Shown piece after piece: positions 17,262 through 25,707 of a DNA stretch of 34,542 nucleotides (position 1 is its first letter; the number at the start of each line of letters is the position of its first letter). The notes under the pieces were generated by a model that had not been told where the DNA came from, ran no database searches, and saw nothing but the letters and a program-made list of their open reading frames with translations. The translations under genes and the position numbers were made by a program. This stretch comes from JAGMXM01 sp964458325 (lineage in GTDB: Bacteria > Verrucomicrobiota > Verrucomicrobiia > Limisphaerales > UBA1319), in the NCBI GenBank assembly GCA_964458325.1, contig CAYWIM010000047.1, positions 1 through 34,542 on the forward strand. Direction: 5' to 3'.

Positions 17262-18458
17262 TTAGCGTGCCCACGCAGGCTGCGAGCTGTTACCCGAAAT
17301 CCTGGCGATATCCTTGACACGTTTAGTCGGCACGTCAAGCAAAGAGAGGACGCGCTGGTTGCCCAGCCGGCGCACGAACATGACGGTGCGCGAGTTAGGG
17401 GCCCAAGCCGGGTCTTCGCCGGCGCACAACACGGTGGTGTTGCCGGTCTTGAGGTGGAGGACGCAGACCTGGAAACTGCCCATCATCGACGTGAACACGA
17501 TGGACTGCCCATCGGGGGACCAGTCGGGCTCGGTGGTGTTGATCACGCCCGTGGTGGGCAGGCGCTTCATGGATCCGCCATCGGCCGGCATCGTGTAGAG
17601 GGCAGCGCGGCCGGAGATGCGGGAGGTGAAGCACAGGGTGCGGCTGTCTGGCGACCAGCAGGGGCTGGATTCGTCCTGTTTGGTGGTGGTGCACTGGCGG
17701 AGGTTTCCGCCACCGATGTCGGCCACAAAAATGTCCGGGCTCCCGCCCTTGCTGAGCACCATGGCGATGCGCCGGCCGTCGGGCGAAACGGCCGCGCTGG
17801 TGTTGAGCCCGGTGTAGCGGGCCACGATCTTCCGTTCGCCGCTCTGGAGGTTGTGGGAAAAGATATCGGGATTGCCCAGGCGATAGGAGGTGTAGAACAG
17901 CGACTGGTTCGCGGGCCCCCAGGCGGGAGCGGCGACGATCGTGCGATCCTGGGTGATGGCCAGCGGATTATGCCCGTCGTAATCCGACACATAGATCTCA
18001 CTGGTGTCGCCCGCCGACGCCTTGAACGCAATCCGTGTCTGAGCGATGCCGGTCTGGCCCGTCAGCTTCTCGACGATGGCATCCGAGAACGCGTGGGCTT
18101 GCGAGCGAGCCCCTCCCCCGGAAAACGCCTTGGCAAGCAGCACGTTTCGCGATATGCGGTCGGTCACGGTGCCCGCGACCTGGACCTGGCCGGTCGATTC
18201 GACGAGAAATTGGGCTTGATCGGCAGCCACCATCTCGAAGCCGGCCACCTCCAGATCGAATCGGAGGACATTTTGAACCTCGGCTGGAAACCCGGCGACG
18301 GCGATCTTCACGAGCCGCTTCAGGCTGGCGGTCCCTTCGATGATGATCGGGTCGTCCGAGGCCGCTCGCGCGTGCAGGATCCATCCAAAAGCGAAAAGAA
18401 AGGAAAGCGCGGCCGCGGGGGCGGCCTTCCAGGCTCGGTAATGATATCGATTGGTCAT
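17262..18458 (-). CDS. tolB: Tol-Pal system protein TolB
   Basis: This 398-residue periplasmic protein is TolB. A signal peptide is visible (up to about HARAA, residue 33). An N-terminal alpha/beta domain (about 38-165) is followed by a beta-propeller with repeated blades such as WSPDSRTLCFTS, WSPDGQSIVFTS and AWAPNSRTVMFV, each with the SPDG-type turn. TolB binds Pal and hands off to the TolQRA complex during outer-membrane constriction. The gene starts 11 bases after the TolA-like gene and is followed by pal after 24 bases. The length is close to the family norm of about 430. Confidence 0.93.
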   Translation of the reverse strand: MTNRYHYRAWKAAPAAALSFLFAFGWILHARAASDDPIIIEGTASLKRLVKIAVAGFPAEVQNVLRFDLEVAGFEMVAADQAQFLVESTGQVQVAGTVTDRISRNVLLAKAFSGGGARSQAHAFSDAIVEKLTGQTGIAQTRIAFKASAGDTSEIYVSDYDGHNPLAITQDRTIVAAPAWGPANQSLFYTSYRLGNPDIFSHNLQSGERKIVARYTGLNTSAAVSPDGRRIAMVLSKGGSPDIFVADIGGGNLRQCTTTKQDESSPCWSPDSRTLCFTSRISGRAALYTMPADGGSMKRLPTTGVINTTEPDWSPDGQSIVFTSMMGSFQVCVLHLKTGNTTVLCAGEDPAWAPNSRTVMFVRRLGNQRVLSLLDVPTKRVKDIARISGNSSQPAWAR

Positions 18459-18469
18459 GAGGCGTTTGA

Positions 18470-19366
18470 TTATCCAGTCAGAGCATCGGCATTGAGCACA
18501 AAATGAATCCGGTAGGTGCGCTCGGATTCACGGGCGCCTTCAGGAAACGGCGCCACGAATGTGACGCGCTCGAGAACGCGGGCGACCGACTGGTCCAGGA
18601 CCGAATGGCCCGAAGGCTTTTCGATTCGGCTCGAGATGACATGGCCGTCGCGGGCAATGACCACGCGCACCTGGACCGTAAGCGAGCGGTCCTGGATCTC
18701 CAGAGGCCGGATCCAGGATCGGTCGTAAAAGGTCTTGACGAACTGAGCATAATTGGCATAGGACTCTCCGCCCGTGCCATCGCCCGAGCCGGCGCCGACC
18801 CCCTCGATTCGAGTCGATGAGGAGAGCCCCTGGCTCAGACTGCTCATCGCATGGCGGACCGACTGCGACCATCGGGCCGGGCTGGATGATCGCGGCGGGC
18901 GTTCGGCCGCGCGGTCATCGGCGTGCTCGGAAGCGGCATGGGAAGCCGACCGCTGGGTGACGGGCTTCAGGTTGGGCTGGATGCCGCGCCGCGCGGGCGT
19001 AGCTGCCGGGGGGGGAGCGGGCGGATTCAGGTCGATTCCCTCCTCCCGCGGCGGCCTCGGCGGCTCGGGCCGCCGGGATTCCGGAGGGCTGGGAGGGGCG
19101 GCCACGCGCGGCAAGGCCGGCGGCGGGGCTGGCGCGGTTGCCGCGGCAGGCTGCACGGGAGCCGGCGCGGGAGGCGTCCGCTGGCCTGGCGAACCGCCGC
19201 CGAAAAAGGCCTCGTCCACAAGCCGTGTGGGAACGAAATCCAGCAGGGGCAGCTCATCGACGGGCGGACGCGATGGGGTGTAGGCGGGGCCTAACACCAG
19301 CAGGCCAAGCAGCGCCGCATGGAACGCGGCCGAAACCAGCAGGCATCTGTGATGGAAGGCGCTCAT
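18470..19366 (-). CDS. tolA: TolA/TonB-like energy-transducing protein
   Basis: This 298-residue protein has an N-terminal membrane anchor (CLLVSAAFHAALLGLLVLGP), a Pro/Ala-rich middle of about 100 residues that can span the periplasm, and a C-terminal TonB/TolA-like domain. The latter includes YAQFVKTFYDRSWIRP, LTVQVRVVIARDGHVISSRI and SGHSVLDQSVARVLERV, a typical TonB_C/TolA_C pattern. Its place between tolR and tolB supports TolA, which couples the TolQR motor to TolB and Pal. Sequence alone cannot fully exclude TonB. Its start overlaps the tolR stop by four bases, so the two are translationally coupled. Confidence 0.88.
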   Translation of the reverse strand: MSAFHHRCLLVSAAFHAALLGLLVLGPAYTPSRPPVDELPLLDFVPTRLVDEAFFGGGSPGQRTPPAPAPVQPAAATAPAPPPALPRVAAPPSPPESRRPEPPRPPREEGIDLNPPAPPPAATPARRGIQPNLKPVTQRSASHAASEHADDRAAERPPRSSSPARWSQSVRHAMSSLSQGLSSSTRIEGVGAGSGDGTGGESYANYAQFVKTFYDRSWIRPLEIQDRSLTVQVRVVIARDGHVISSRIEKPSGHSVLDQSVARVLERVTFVAPFPEGARESERTYRIHFVLNADALTG

Positions 19367-19785
19367 GGGACGCGGGCCGGTTCGGTCCGAAGCGAGAACC
19401 GGGTGATGTCGTGCCGCTGGCAGAGATCGAGGACGGCGGCCACATGCTCGAGGGGACCGCTCTTGTCGGCGCGGATATAGACAATCAGGTTGGGATTAGC
19501 GCGGTAGGTGGCGACCAGCTCCGCCTCGATCTGGGCGAGATTGAAGACCCGGCGGTCCAGGCGGTATTGCCCCTCCCGGCTGATCTCGATCGTGCGGACG
19601 TCGCGGGGATCGAGCTGTTTGCGGTCGGTCCGGCCGCCTGGAGGGAGCCGGAGATCGATGCTTTGCGTCAGGAGGGGCGTGGTGATGACGAAGATGATCA
19701 GGAGGACAAAGGCCAGATCCAGCAGCGGCGTGATGTTGATGTCGCTGAGTGTGACCAGATAATTCCGTTGAGAGAACCGGCGCAT
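19363..19785 (-). CDS. tolR: TolR/ExbD biopolymer transport protein
   Basis: This 140-residue protein is an ExbD/TolR subunit of the proton-driven motor. After a short cytoplasmic end it has one membrane helix (INITPLLDLAFVLLIIFVIT) holding the essential Asp of LLDLAF, then an extracytoplasmic domain ending VYIRADKSGPLEHVAAVLDLCQ. The genetic context (tolQ upstream, tolA, tolB and pal downstream) supports TolR over ExbD. It follows the zinc-ribbon gene after 8 bases and overlaps the tolA start. Confidence 0.92.
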   Translation of the reverse strand: MRRFSQRNYLVTLSDINITPLLDLAFVLLIIFVITTPLLTQSIDLRLPPGGRTDRKQLDPRDVRTIEISREGQYRLDRRVFNLAQIEAELVATYRANPNLIVYIRADKSGPLEHVAAVLDLCQRHDITRFSLRTEPARVP

Positions 19786-19793
19786 GGGCTTGG

Positions 19794-20141
19794 CTAGAAC
19801 AGCAGTTTTCGATCCACGATCAGCAGGATCAGGAGGAATCCCGCCAGGACCATCACAACCAGCAGCACGACGTGCTGGGGCCGGACCATGCCGGCGTCCG
19901 GGAACACCTTTTTCCGGACCCGCCGCCAGAAGGTGCGGTGGAGCCGCAGGCCGCAGCTGGTGCAGCGCAAGTGATGGCGCTCATTGCGGTGGCCGCAGTG
20001 GTGGCAGGACACATACAGGTGGGCGCCGCACGCGCCGCAGGTGTTCGCCCCGTGAGGGTTGGCCGCATGGCATTTGGCACACACCACTTCCGGGCGTGAT
20101 GAGTGGCTCGGAGACTCCGTTGGAGGCGGCGGTTCAGTCAT
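19794..20141 (-). CDS. tail-anchored double zinc-ribbon protein between tolQ and tolR
   Basis: This 115-residue protein is of unknown function. Four CxxC knuckles are visible: CAKC (about residue 21), CGAC, CHHC and CTSC, arranged as two zinc ribbons (a double zinc ribbon). A basic linker (RRVRKKVF) and one hydrophobic helix (VVLLVVMVLAGFLLILLIV) lie at the very C-terminus, so the ribbons should face the cytoplasm, anchored by the tail. The start codon overlaps the tolQ end by 8 bases and tolR begins 8 bases after its stop, so it is made together with the motor subunits. This suggests a regulator or assembly factor of TolQR, but no such role is known to me. The ATG at 20141 is favoured over one 21 codons upstream inside tolQ. 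Confidence 0.85.
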   Translation of the reverse strand: MTEPPPPTESPSHSSRPEVVCAKCHAANPHGANTCGACGAHLYVSCHHCGHRNERHHLRCTSCGLRLHRTFWRRVRKKVFPDAGMVRPQHVVLLVVMVLAGFLLILLIVDRKLLF

Positions 20142-20877
20142 CGTCTGCCACAAATTCGTTCTCCATCCTCGAGACCAGCTCCTGGGCAAAATTATCCAGC
20201 TCAACGGTGAGCACCCGAAGGTGGTGCACGAGATAATTATAGCCGAACATGGACGGGATGGCGACCAGCAATCCGGCCACGGTGGTGATCAAGGCGGCGG
20301 CGACGCCCGGCGCCATGGTGGTCAGATCCGCGTGTCCTTTCATTCCCACATAGCTGAACGTGCTCATAACGCCCCAGACGGTGCCCAGCAACCCCAGGAA
20401 AGGAGCCCCGCTGACCGCGATGGCCAGGAGGATCAGGCCGGACTCGAGCTGGAGCGACTGCTCGGCAACGGCCCGTTCAAGGGCTCGCTTGACGTGCTCC
20501 ATGGCCTTGAGCGACAGGCGGAGCGTCGAGGAGGGGTCGCCCGCCGGCAGGCGGCGCCGGCCAGCCACTTCCTTGCATGCCGCCTGGTAGACCGAAAAGA
20601 GAGGGCACCCGTCGACGTGCACGTGGCGGTCGTGGATGTTGGTGACGCTCGACTGGGCGCGGAACTCGAGGTTGAACAGGTGGTTGAGCCTCTTGGCCCG
20701 GCGCATCTGGATCGCCTTGGTCGCCATCACCGACCAGGCGAATATGGAAAAGATCGCCAGAACCACGATGATGGCTTTCGCCTCCGGCGTAGCCTGCTGC
20801 CAGACGTAAAAAAGCTCCGACTGCGGCAGATCCGCCGCCAGCGCCCGTCCCCACCAATCCATCATGCCAATCCCCAT
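20134..20877 (-). CDS. tolQ: TolQ/ExbB proton channel protein
   Basis: This 247-residue protein is the TolQ/ExbB subunit, a three-helix inner-membrane protein forming the proton channel with TolR. Visible are the first helix (IIVVLAIFSIFAWSVM), the signature AVSGAPFLGLLGTVWGVMSTF and the third helix ITTVAGLLVAIPSMFGYN. It is the first gene of the tol operon. The ATG at 20877 is preferred because GGAAGG lies 11 bases upstream; a GTG at 20889 in frame overlaps that site and is rejected. A promoter with good boxes lies just upstream (20902-20929). Confidence 0.93.
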   Translation of the reverse strand: MGIGMMDWWGRALAADLPQSELFYVWQQATPEAKAIIVVLAIFSIFAWSVMATKAIQMRRAKRLNHLFNLEFRAQSSVTNIHDRHVHVDGCPLFSVYQAACKEVAGRRRLPAGDPSSTLRLSLKAMEHVKRALERAVAEQSLQLESGLILLAIAVSGAPFLGLLGTVWGVMSTFSYVGMKGHADLTTMAPGVAAALITTVAGLLVAIPSMFGYNYLVHHLRVLTVELDNFAQELVSRMENEFVADDD

Positions 20878-20901
20878 GTGTGATTCCACCTTCCAGCCCC
20901 C

Positions 20902-20929
20902 ATGTTAGCCATCCCGGAGACGGGGTCAA
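20902..20929 (-). promoter_or_regulatory. sigma-70 type promoter of the tol-pal operon
   Basis: On the minus strand, TTGACC (20924-20929) and TAACAT (20902-20907) are 16 bases apart, matching five and four of six consensus positions. Transcription would begin near 20895, leaving a leader of about 18 bases that holds the GGAAGG ribosome binding site. It separates tolQ from the symporter gene ending 60 bases upstream. Confidence 0.5.
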
Positions 20930-20988
20930 AATGTTTTGGACGCGCGCACCCGGGAATTATTCACGGGTTGCGGCGGCGGCAGACCCGA

Positions 20989-23040
20989 TCATCGGGCCAC
21001 GCCCAGCGGGCTGAACACGAGGTACAGCAGCAGCGTGATGACCACGACCAGGATCCCCACAGTTCGAGCCGATCGGGAGGATGCCAAGGGGATGGTGGTC
21101 TGCTGCTTGAATTCGATCGGCTGGGGCAAGGGCCTGACCAACGTGATCAACGCCATGACGGCCAAGCAGAGCGCGAAACAGACCGCCATCCGGTTGAGGA
21201 ACTGCAGGTTGGGAATCGCCACCTTCAAGACCCCATAGGCAACCATATTGGTCAGAAGGGCCACGACGCCGCAGGCTGGGGGCCCCCGGCGCACGATCAG
21301 GCCGAACACGAATGCCGCCAGGATGCCGGGGGAGATGAACCCCTGCCCTTCCTGGATGATGGTGAAGATGCTGTTGCTGATCTTGGGATTGCCCAGCTGC
21401 GGCGCCAGCAGCACGGCGATCGCCGTGAAAACCACCACCGACAGCCGGCCCAGCAGGACGATCGTTCGCTGGGCGGCCTGGGGAGCGATATGCTTCTTGA
21501 AGATATCCACCGCGAAGATCGTCGAGGCCGCATTCAGCATCGCAGCCAGCGAGCTGACCACCGCGCCCAGGAGCGCCGCCAGCACGAACCCGACAATGCC
21601 GACGCCTTGCGGAAGGATGTTCCCCAGGAGCTGCGCCAGGGCGGTGTCGTATTTGTAGGCAATGAGTTTCTCGGTGGCCGGCGCCTGGCCTGCCGCTTCG
21701 GCGGCTTGACGGGTCCGCGCGTTGAACGCCTCGATCTCGGCCGCAAGCCCCGGGTTCACATGTCTCCAGGCGTGGTCTTCGGAAAGGAAGATCGTGTGCG
21801 GCTTGGGATCGAGCTCGGGGCTGTTCATCCGCTGCTGGGTGATGGGCAGAACGAACGGATGGCGCGTCTTCGCGGCCCGGAGCGCATCGTCGTCGGGGTA
21901 GATCGCCAGCAGATACTTGCCGGCCGGCCACTGCGCGATTTGCTCCGGAGCGGGCGCCGGAGCGGCCACGACATGCTCGGTGGCGGGATGGGCCTTGAGG
22001 TAGCGCGCCAAGCTGATGGCAGTGTCGGTGGACGCTTCCAGCCGCATCGAGTTCGAGTAGAGGTTGAAGGCGATGATGCCCGGGATGACGATCACGAACG
22101 GAATGAGCAGCTTCATGAAGGCGGCGAACACGATCCCTTTCTGGCCCTGAGCCAGCGAGGCCGAGCCCAGCGTGCGCTGCGTGATGTATTGGTTCAAACC
22201 CCAGTAATAGAAGTTGGGGATCCACAGCCCCAGCAGCAGCGCCGTCCACGGCAGCACGCTGTCCGTGGCGGGCAGGAACATGTTCATCCGCGAGCGGTTC
22301 AACGTCCAGAATCGCTCGAGCGCGCCTGTGCCCGGATCGAGGGTTTGGATGGCGACGGCGCCCGTCTGGGCGCTGACCACGCTGGCCGCTTCAGTGGCCG
22401 TCCCCAGCTTCTGAAAGGCGAAGAACATGATCGCCGCGCCGCCCAGGACCAGGGCGCTCCCCTGAATCAGGTCCGCCCAGGCGCAGGCCTTCAGGCCGCC
22501 GGCCGTCACGTAAAGCATGGCGATCACGCCGATCAGGAGCGATCCCGTGAACAGCGTCACGGGCACGCCGGCCTGGCTCGCCAGCGAGCCGATCGTCAGC
22601 GCCCCCGAGTAGGTTACCGACCCCAGCAACAGCAGATAGATCAAGATCGTCGCCACCGCCATGATGGTGCGCGCCGCGCCGTTATAGCGGTACTCGAGGA
22701 ATTCCGGCATGGTGAAGATGCCGGCGCGCAGGAAGTAGGGCAGGAACCCGAAGGCCACCACAACCAGCGTGATGGCCGCCATCCACTCGTAGCTGGCGAT
22801 CGCCAGGCCCACGTGGCTGGCCGCGTTGCCGCTCATGCCCACGAATTGCTCCGTCGAGATGTTGGCCGCAATCAGCGAAAAACCGATCAGCCACCAGCTC
22901 AGGCCGCGCCCCGCCAGGAAATAATCCTCGCTGCTGGCCTTTTGCCGGCTTTTGACCAGGCCGACCGTGACTACGGTGGCGACAAACGCCAGGAAGATGA
23001 CGATATCGATCGGAAAGATGCGGAACGTTTCCGTGGCCAT
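20989..23040 (-). CDS. sodium/solute symporter (SSS family) with a central insertion
   Basis: This 683-residue polytopic protein belongs to the solute:sodium symporter family (SGLT-like). The start MATETFRIFPIDIVIFLAF is followed by the family blocks EDYFLAGRGLSWWLIGFSL, NISTEQFVGMSGNA, TAGGLKACAWADLIQG and NQYITQRTLG, and later the LPQGVGIVGFVLAALLGAVVSSLAAMLNAAST helix pair. About 14 membrane segments can be drawn. A hydrophilic stretch of roughly 135 residues (about 329-463) interrupts the membrane core just before the LLGNILPQG helix; most family members have a short loop there. The substrate cannot be assigned. It is divergent to a GntP permease, with a candidate promoter at 23124-23152. 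Confidence 0.9.
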   Translation of the reverse strand: MATETFRIFPIDIVIFLAFVATVVTVGLVKSRQKASSEDYFLAGRGLSWWLIGFSLIAANISTEQFVGMSGNAASHVGLAIASYEWMAAITLVVVAFGFLPYFLRAGIFTMPEFLEYRYNGAARTIMAVATILIYLLLLGSVTYSGALTIGSLASQAGVPVTLFTGSLLIGVIAMLYVTAGGLKACAWADLIQGSALVLGGAAIMFFAFQKLGTATEAASVVSAQTGAVAIQTLDPGTGALERFWTLNRSRMNMFLPATDSVLPWTALLLGLWIPNFYYWGLNQYITQRTLGSASLAQGQKGIVFAAFMKLLIPFVIVIPGIIAFNLYSNSMRLEASTDTAISLARYLKAHPATEHVVAAPAPAPEQIAQWPAGKYLLAIYPDDDALRAAKTRHPFVLPITQQRMNSPELDPKPHTIFLSEDHAWRHVNPGLAAEIEAFNARTRQAAEAAGQAPATEKLIAYKYDTALAQLLGNILPQGVGIVGFVLAALLGAVVSSLAAMLNAASTIFAVDIFKKHIAPQAAQRTIVLLGRLSVVVFTAIAVLLAPQLGNPKISNSIFTIIQEGQGFISPGILAAFVFGLIVRRGPPACGVVALLTNMVAYGVLKVAIPNLQFLNRMAVCFALCLAVMALITLVRPLPQPIEFKQQTTIPLASSRSARTVGILVVVITLLLYLVFSPLGVAR

Positions 23041-23123
23041 ATATGACTTTCGTGCGTCAGTGGTTCGATTCGGCTGCCAGCCACCCCCTGCCTAATAAAG
23101 GGCTGCGTGGGCCAGACTCGATT

Positions 23124-23152
23124 CGTTTAATTGGTTCGCCCCTCAATGTCAA
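23124..23152 (-). promoter_or_regulatory. candidate promoter of the SSS symporter
   Basis: On the minus strand a perfect TTGACA (23147-23152) is followed after 17 bases by TAAACG (23124-23129), a weak -10. The 268-base gap between the two divergent transporters should hold promoters for both. I found no convincing one for the GntP gene. Confidence 0.35.
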
Positions 23153-23308
23153 CCCGAGCTTCTCCTTCGCCACTCCTGATCGAAGCATGGATTCGAACCG
23201 GCCTGAGCTCTTGCCTTTTCTCCCGCGAAGCGGCCAGTGCGGGCTTGACCGTTCGGCGGGATGCCGGTAGCACTGGCGGCAATCTGTTTCCGAAATCGGA
23301 GCGGTCTG

Positions 23309-24751
23309 ATGATGAACGCCATTTTGGCAGCCGCGCCAGCCGGTCCCCTCTGGTGGCCTCTGGCGGTGCTTGGGATCAGCGTTGGGCTGATCGTGTTCCT
23401 GATCACGGTCTTGCGGATGCATGCGTTTCTGGCGCTCATCCTGGCGGCATTCACGGCGGGATTGCTGGCATGGCCGGGCACGTTGCCGCCTGCCGCCGGC
23501 GGATCTCAGAGCCACTGGGTCCGGGCCATCGAGCTGACAACCGCCGAATTCGGCATCACCGCCGGCAAGATTGGAGTCGTGATCGCTCTCGCGTCCGTGA
23601 TTGGCTTTTGCCTGCTCGAGAGCGGCGGGGCCGACAAGGTGGTGCGCCGGTTTCTGGCGGTTTTCGGGCAGAGGCGGGCGGGGCTGGCGCTGCTGGTCAG
23701 CAGCTATATCATCTCGATCCCCATCTTCTTCGACACGTTCTTTATGCTGGTCGTCCCGCTGGCAAAAGCGCTTCGGCTCCGGCTGGGGCGGGATTACCTG
23801 CTCTATGTGATGGCGATCTGCTGCGCGGGCTCGGTCACGCACTCGATGATCGCCCCGCATCCCGGCCCGCTGGCCATGGCCGAGACGCTCAAGCTCGACC
23901 TCGGCCTGACGCTCGTGGCGGGTCTCCTGGCGGGCATCCTCCCCGTGGGCGGCGCATGGCTGGTCTCCCATTGGCTGAACCGCCGGTTCGAGGTGCCGCT
24001 GCGCGATGTCCCAGGCAGCACGCTCGAGGACCTGCGCCAGATCGCCGAGCTGCGCGAAGACAGGCTCCCGTCTTTCGTCGCTTCCATCCTGCCGATCATC
24101 GTCCCCGTGGTCCTGATCGGCGGGGCGTCCATCCTGGCGGCCATGGGCGGGGCGGCTCAGCACCCGCGCCTGTTCCCCTGGATCGAGTTCGCCGGCAACC
24201 GCAACGTGGCGCTGTGCGTGGGGGCGGCCCTGGCGATGGCGTTGCTGGCGCGCCAGCGGGGATATTCGATGGCGCGGATCTGCGAGCGCGTCGGCCCATC
24301 CTTCGAGACGGCTGGAACCATCATCCTCATCACCGCTGCGGGCGGCGCCTTTGGGCTGATGCTGAAGAATGCGGGCGTGGGAGACGCGATCCGGACCATC
24401 GCCGAGGGGCGCGAGGTCCATTACCTGTGGCTGGCCTATGGGGTGGCCTGTGTGATCCGAATCGCTCAGGGCTCGGCCACCGTGGCGATGCTGACGACCG
24501 CAGCCATGATGCTGCCCATCATCGAGAGCGGCGCCGGCCTGCCCTATCACCCGGTCTACCTTTTCCTGGCGATCGGGTTCGGCGCGATGATCATGTCCTG
24601 GATGAACGACAGCGGATTCTGGGTCGTCAGCAGGCTGAGCGGGTTCACGGAGAGAGAGACGCTCCGGAGCTGGACGGTGGTGGTGACGGTCAACTCCATC
24701 CTCGGAATGCTCGTGACGTGGGCGGCCTCGATGGTCTTGCCGCTGAAATAG
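23309..24751 (+). CDS. GntP-family permease (gluconate/organic acid:H+ symporter)
   Basis: This 480-residue polytopic protein is a GntP-family transporter. Family blocks include EFGITAGKIGVVIALASVIGF, LESGGADKVVRRFLAVFG, SIPIFFDTFFMLVVPLAKAL and THSMIAPHPGPLAMAE (the His-Pro-Gly-Pro signature). Later come GGAFGLMLKNAGVG, RIAQGSATVAMLTTAAM and MSWMNDSGFWVVSRLSG. About 12 membrane segments are present and the length is normal. It should carry gluconate or a related organic acid into the cell. The ATG at 23309 (or the next codon) follows a GGAG. No gluconate kinase or dehydratase lies nearby, so the substrate is a guess. It converges on hisA. Confidence 0.92.
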   Translation: MMNAILAAAPAGPLWWPLAVLGISVGLIVFLITVLRMHAFLALILAAFTAGLLAWPGTLPPAAGGSQSHWVRAIELTTAEFGITAGKIGVVIALASVIGFCLLESGGADKVVRRFLAVFGQRRAGLALLVSSYIISIPIFFDTFFMLVVPLAKALRLRLGRDYLLYVMAICCAGSVTHSMIAPHPGPLAMAETLKLDLGLTLVAGLLAGILPVGGAWLVSHWLNRRFEVPLRDVPGSTLEDLRQIAELREDRLPSFVASILPIIVPVVLIGGASILAAMGGAAQHPRLFPWIEFAGNRNVALCVGAALAMALLARQRGYSMARICERVGPSFETAGTIILITAAGGAFGLMLKNAGVGDAIRTIAEGREVHYLWLAYGVACVIRIAQGSATVAMLTTAAMMLPIIESGAGLPYHPVYLFLAIGFGAMIMSWMNDSGFWVVSRLSGFTERETLRSWTVVVTVNSILGMLVTWAASMVLPLK

Positions 24752-24858
24752 TCTCCGGGCCGGGCGGGCGCCCGAGGATCTTCACCATCCATCCGCGCCC
24801 ATGCTGCCCCGGTCGTCCCTTCACGGACGAAGCCCGCGGCTCGATCCCTCTTGCGACC

Positions 24859-25626
24859 TCACAGACTCGCGTTTTGCCGGTTCCAGGCAACTGCATCCGC
24901 ATAGCGGACGCCGGACCCGCCGAACAGGTCCAGGGCCGATCCGATGGTCAGGTCGATCCGGCCCATGCCGAGCTGGTGGACCCGATCGAGATCGGCGATA
25001 GACCGGGCCCCGCCGGCATATGTCGTGGGGCGCGGCGACCATTCCGCCAGCCATCGCACCAGCTGATCGTCGATCCCCTGGCACATTCCCTCGAGGTCCA
25101 CCGCATGGACGAGAAACTCGGCGCAGCGAGAGGCCAGCTGCGCGAAAAGATCGCGGCGCAAACGCTCGTTGGTCAGTGTCTGATATCGGTCTGTGACCAC
25201 AAAATATTGATCCTCGCGCCGGCGGCAGCTCAGGTCCAGAACCAGGCGGCTGCAGCCGATCGCGCCCGCCAGCTCCTCGAGCCTGCCCCAATCGATCCGC
25301 CCCGCGTGGAACACCCAGGAGGTGACAATGACGTGGCTGGCCCCGGCATCGAGCCATGCGGCGGCATTTTCGGGCCGGATGCCGCCGCCGACCTGCAGCC
25401 CGTCCGGATAGGCCGCCAGGGCCGATCGCGCCGCGTCCTCGTTGCCCGGGCCGAGCATGATCACGTGACCGCCCGTCAGTCCGTCCTGACGATACCGCTC
25501 CGCGAACCAGGCGGCGGGCCGATCCGCCACGAAATGGGTGCGGAGACCGGCGCCATCGTCCCGCAGAGAGCCGCCGACGATCTGCTTCACGCAGCCTTCA
25601 TGAAGATCGATGCACGGTCGAAACAT
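24859..25626 (-). CDS. hisA: phosphoribosylformimino-AICAR ribotide isomerase, eukaryote-like HisA
   Basis: This 255-residue (beta/alpha)8 enzyme catalyses the fourth step of histidine biosynthesis (ProFAR to PRFAR). It matches the HIS6 type of plants and fungi rather than common bacterial HisA: FRPCIDLHEGCVKQIVGGSL at the start, GLTGGHVIMLGPGNEDAA, GLQVGGGIRPENAAAWL, SHVIVTSWVF, LVLDLSCRRR and TYAGGARSIADLD. The expected active-site Asp residues near the start (CIDLHEG) and in the VLDLSCRR strand are present. The ATG at 25626 matches the family start, so the six-residue extension was dropped. It stands alone; no other histidine-pathway gene is adjacent. It is the last gene of a same-strand run and follows the ceramidase-like gene after 81 bases. 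Confidence 0.9.
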   Translation of the reverse strand: MFRPCIDLHEGCVKQIVGGSLRDDGAGLRTHFVADRPAAWFAERYRQDGLTGGHVIMLGPGNEDAARSALAAYPDGLQVGGGIRPENAAAWLDAGASHVIVTSWVFHAGRIDWGRLEELAGAIGCSRLVLDLSCRRREDQYFVVTDRYQTLTNERLRRDLFAQLASRCAEFLVHAVDLEGMCQGIDDQLVRWLAEWSPRPTTYAGGARSIADLDRVHQLGMGRIDLTIGSALDLFGGSGVRYADAVAWNRQNASL

Positions 25627-25707
25627 GCCCGCCAATATACACAACAGCCCGCTCTCGGGGCAAAACGGTTCGCGGAAGAACGGGCCTCCCGCCCGCGCCC
25701 CCCTGCC

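Noticed and set aside
20902..23046. 714-codon open frame on plus across the symporter gene
   Set aside because: It lies antisense to the well-supported SSS symporter. Its protein is rich in His, Arg and Gln and resembles nothing known; it is a shadow due to high GC.
23059..23095. tRNA-like 3' half (GGTTCGATTC followed by GCCACC-like bases) in the transporter gap
   Set aside because: The T-stem does not pair and no anticodon arm or acceptor partner was found.
24752..24858. GC-rich palindrome CGGGCGCCCG between GntP and hisA as a terminator
   Set aside because: The stem is short and no T-run follows on either strand, so a terminator call is not supported.
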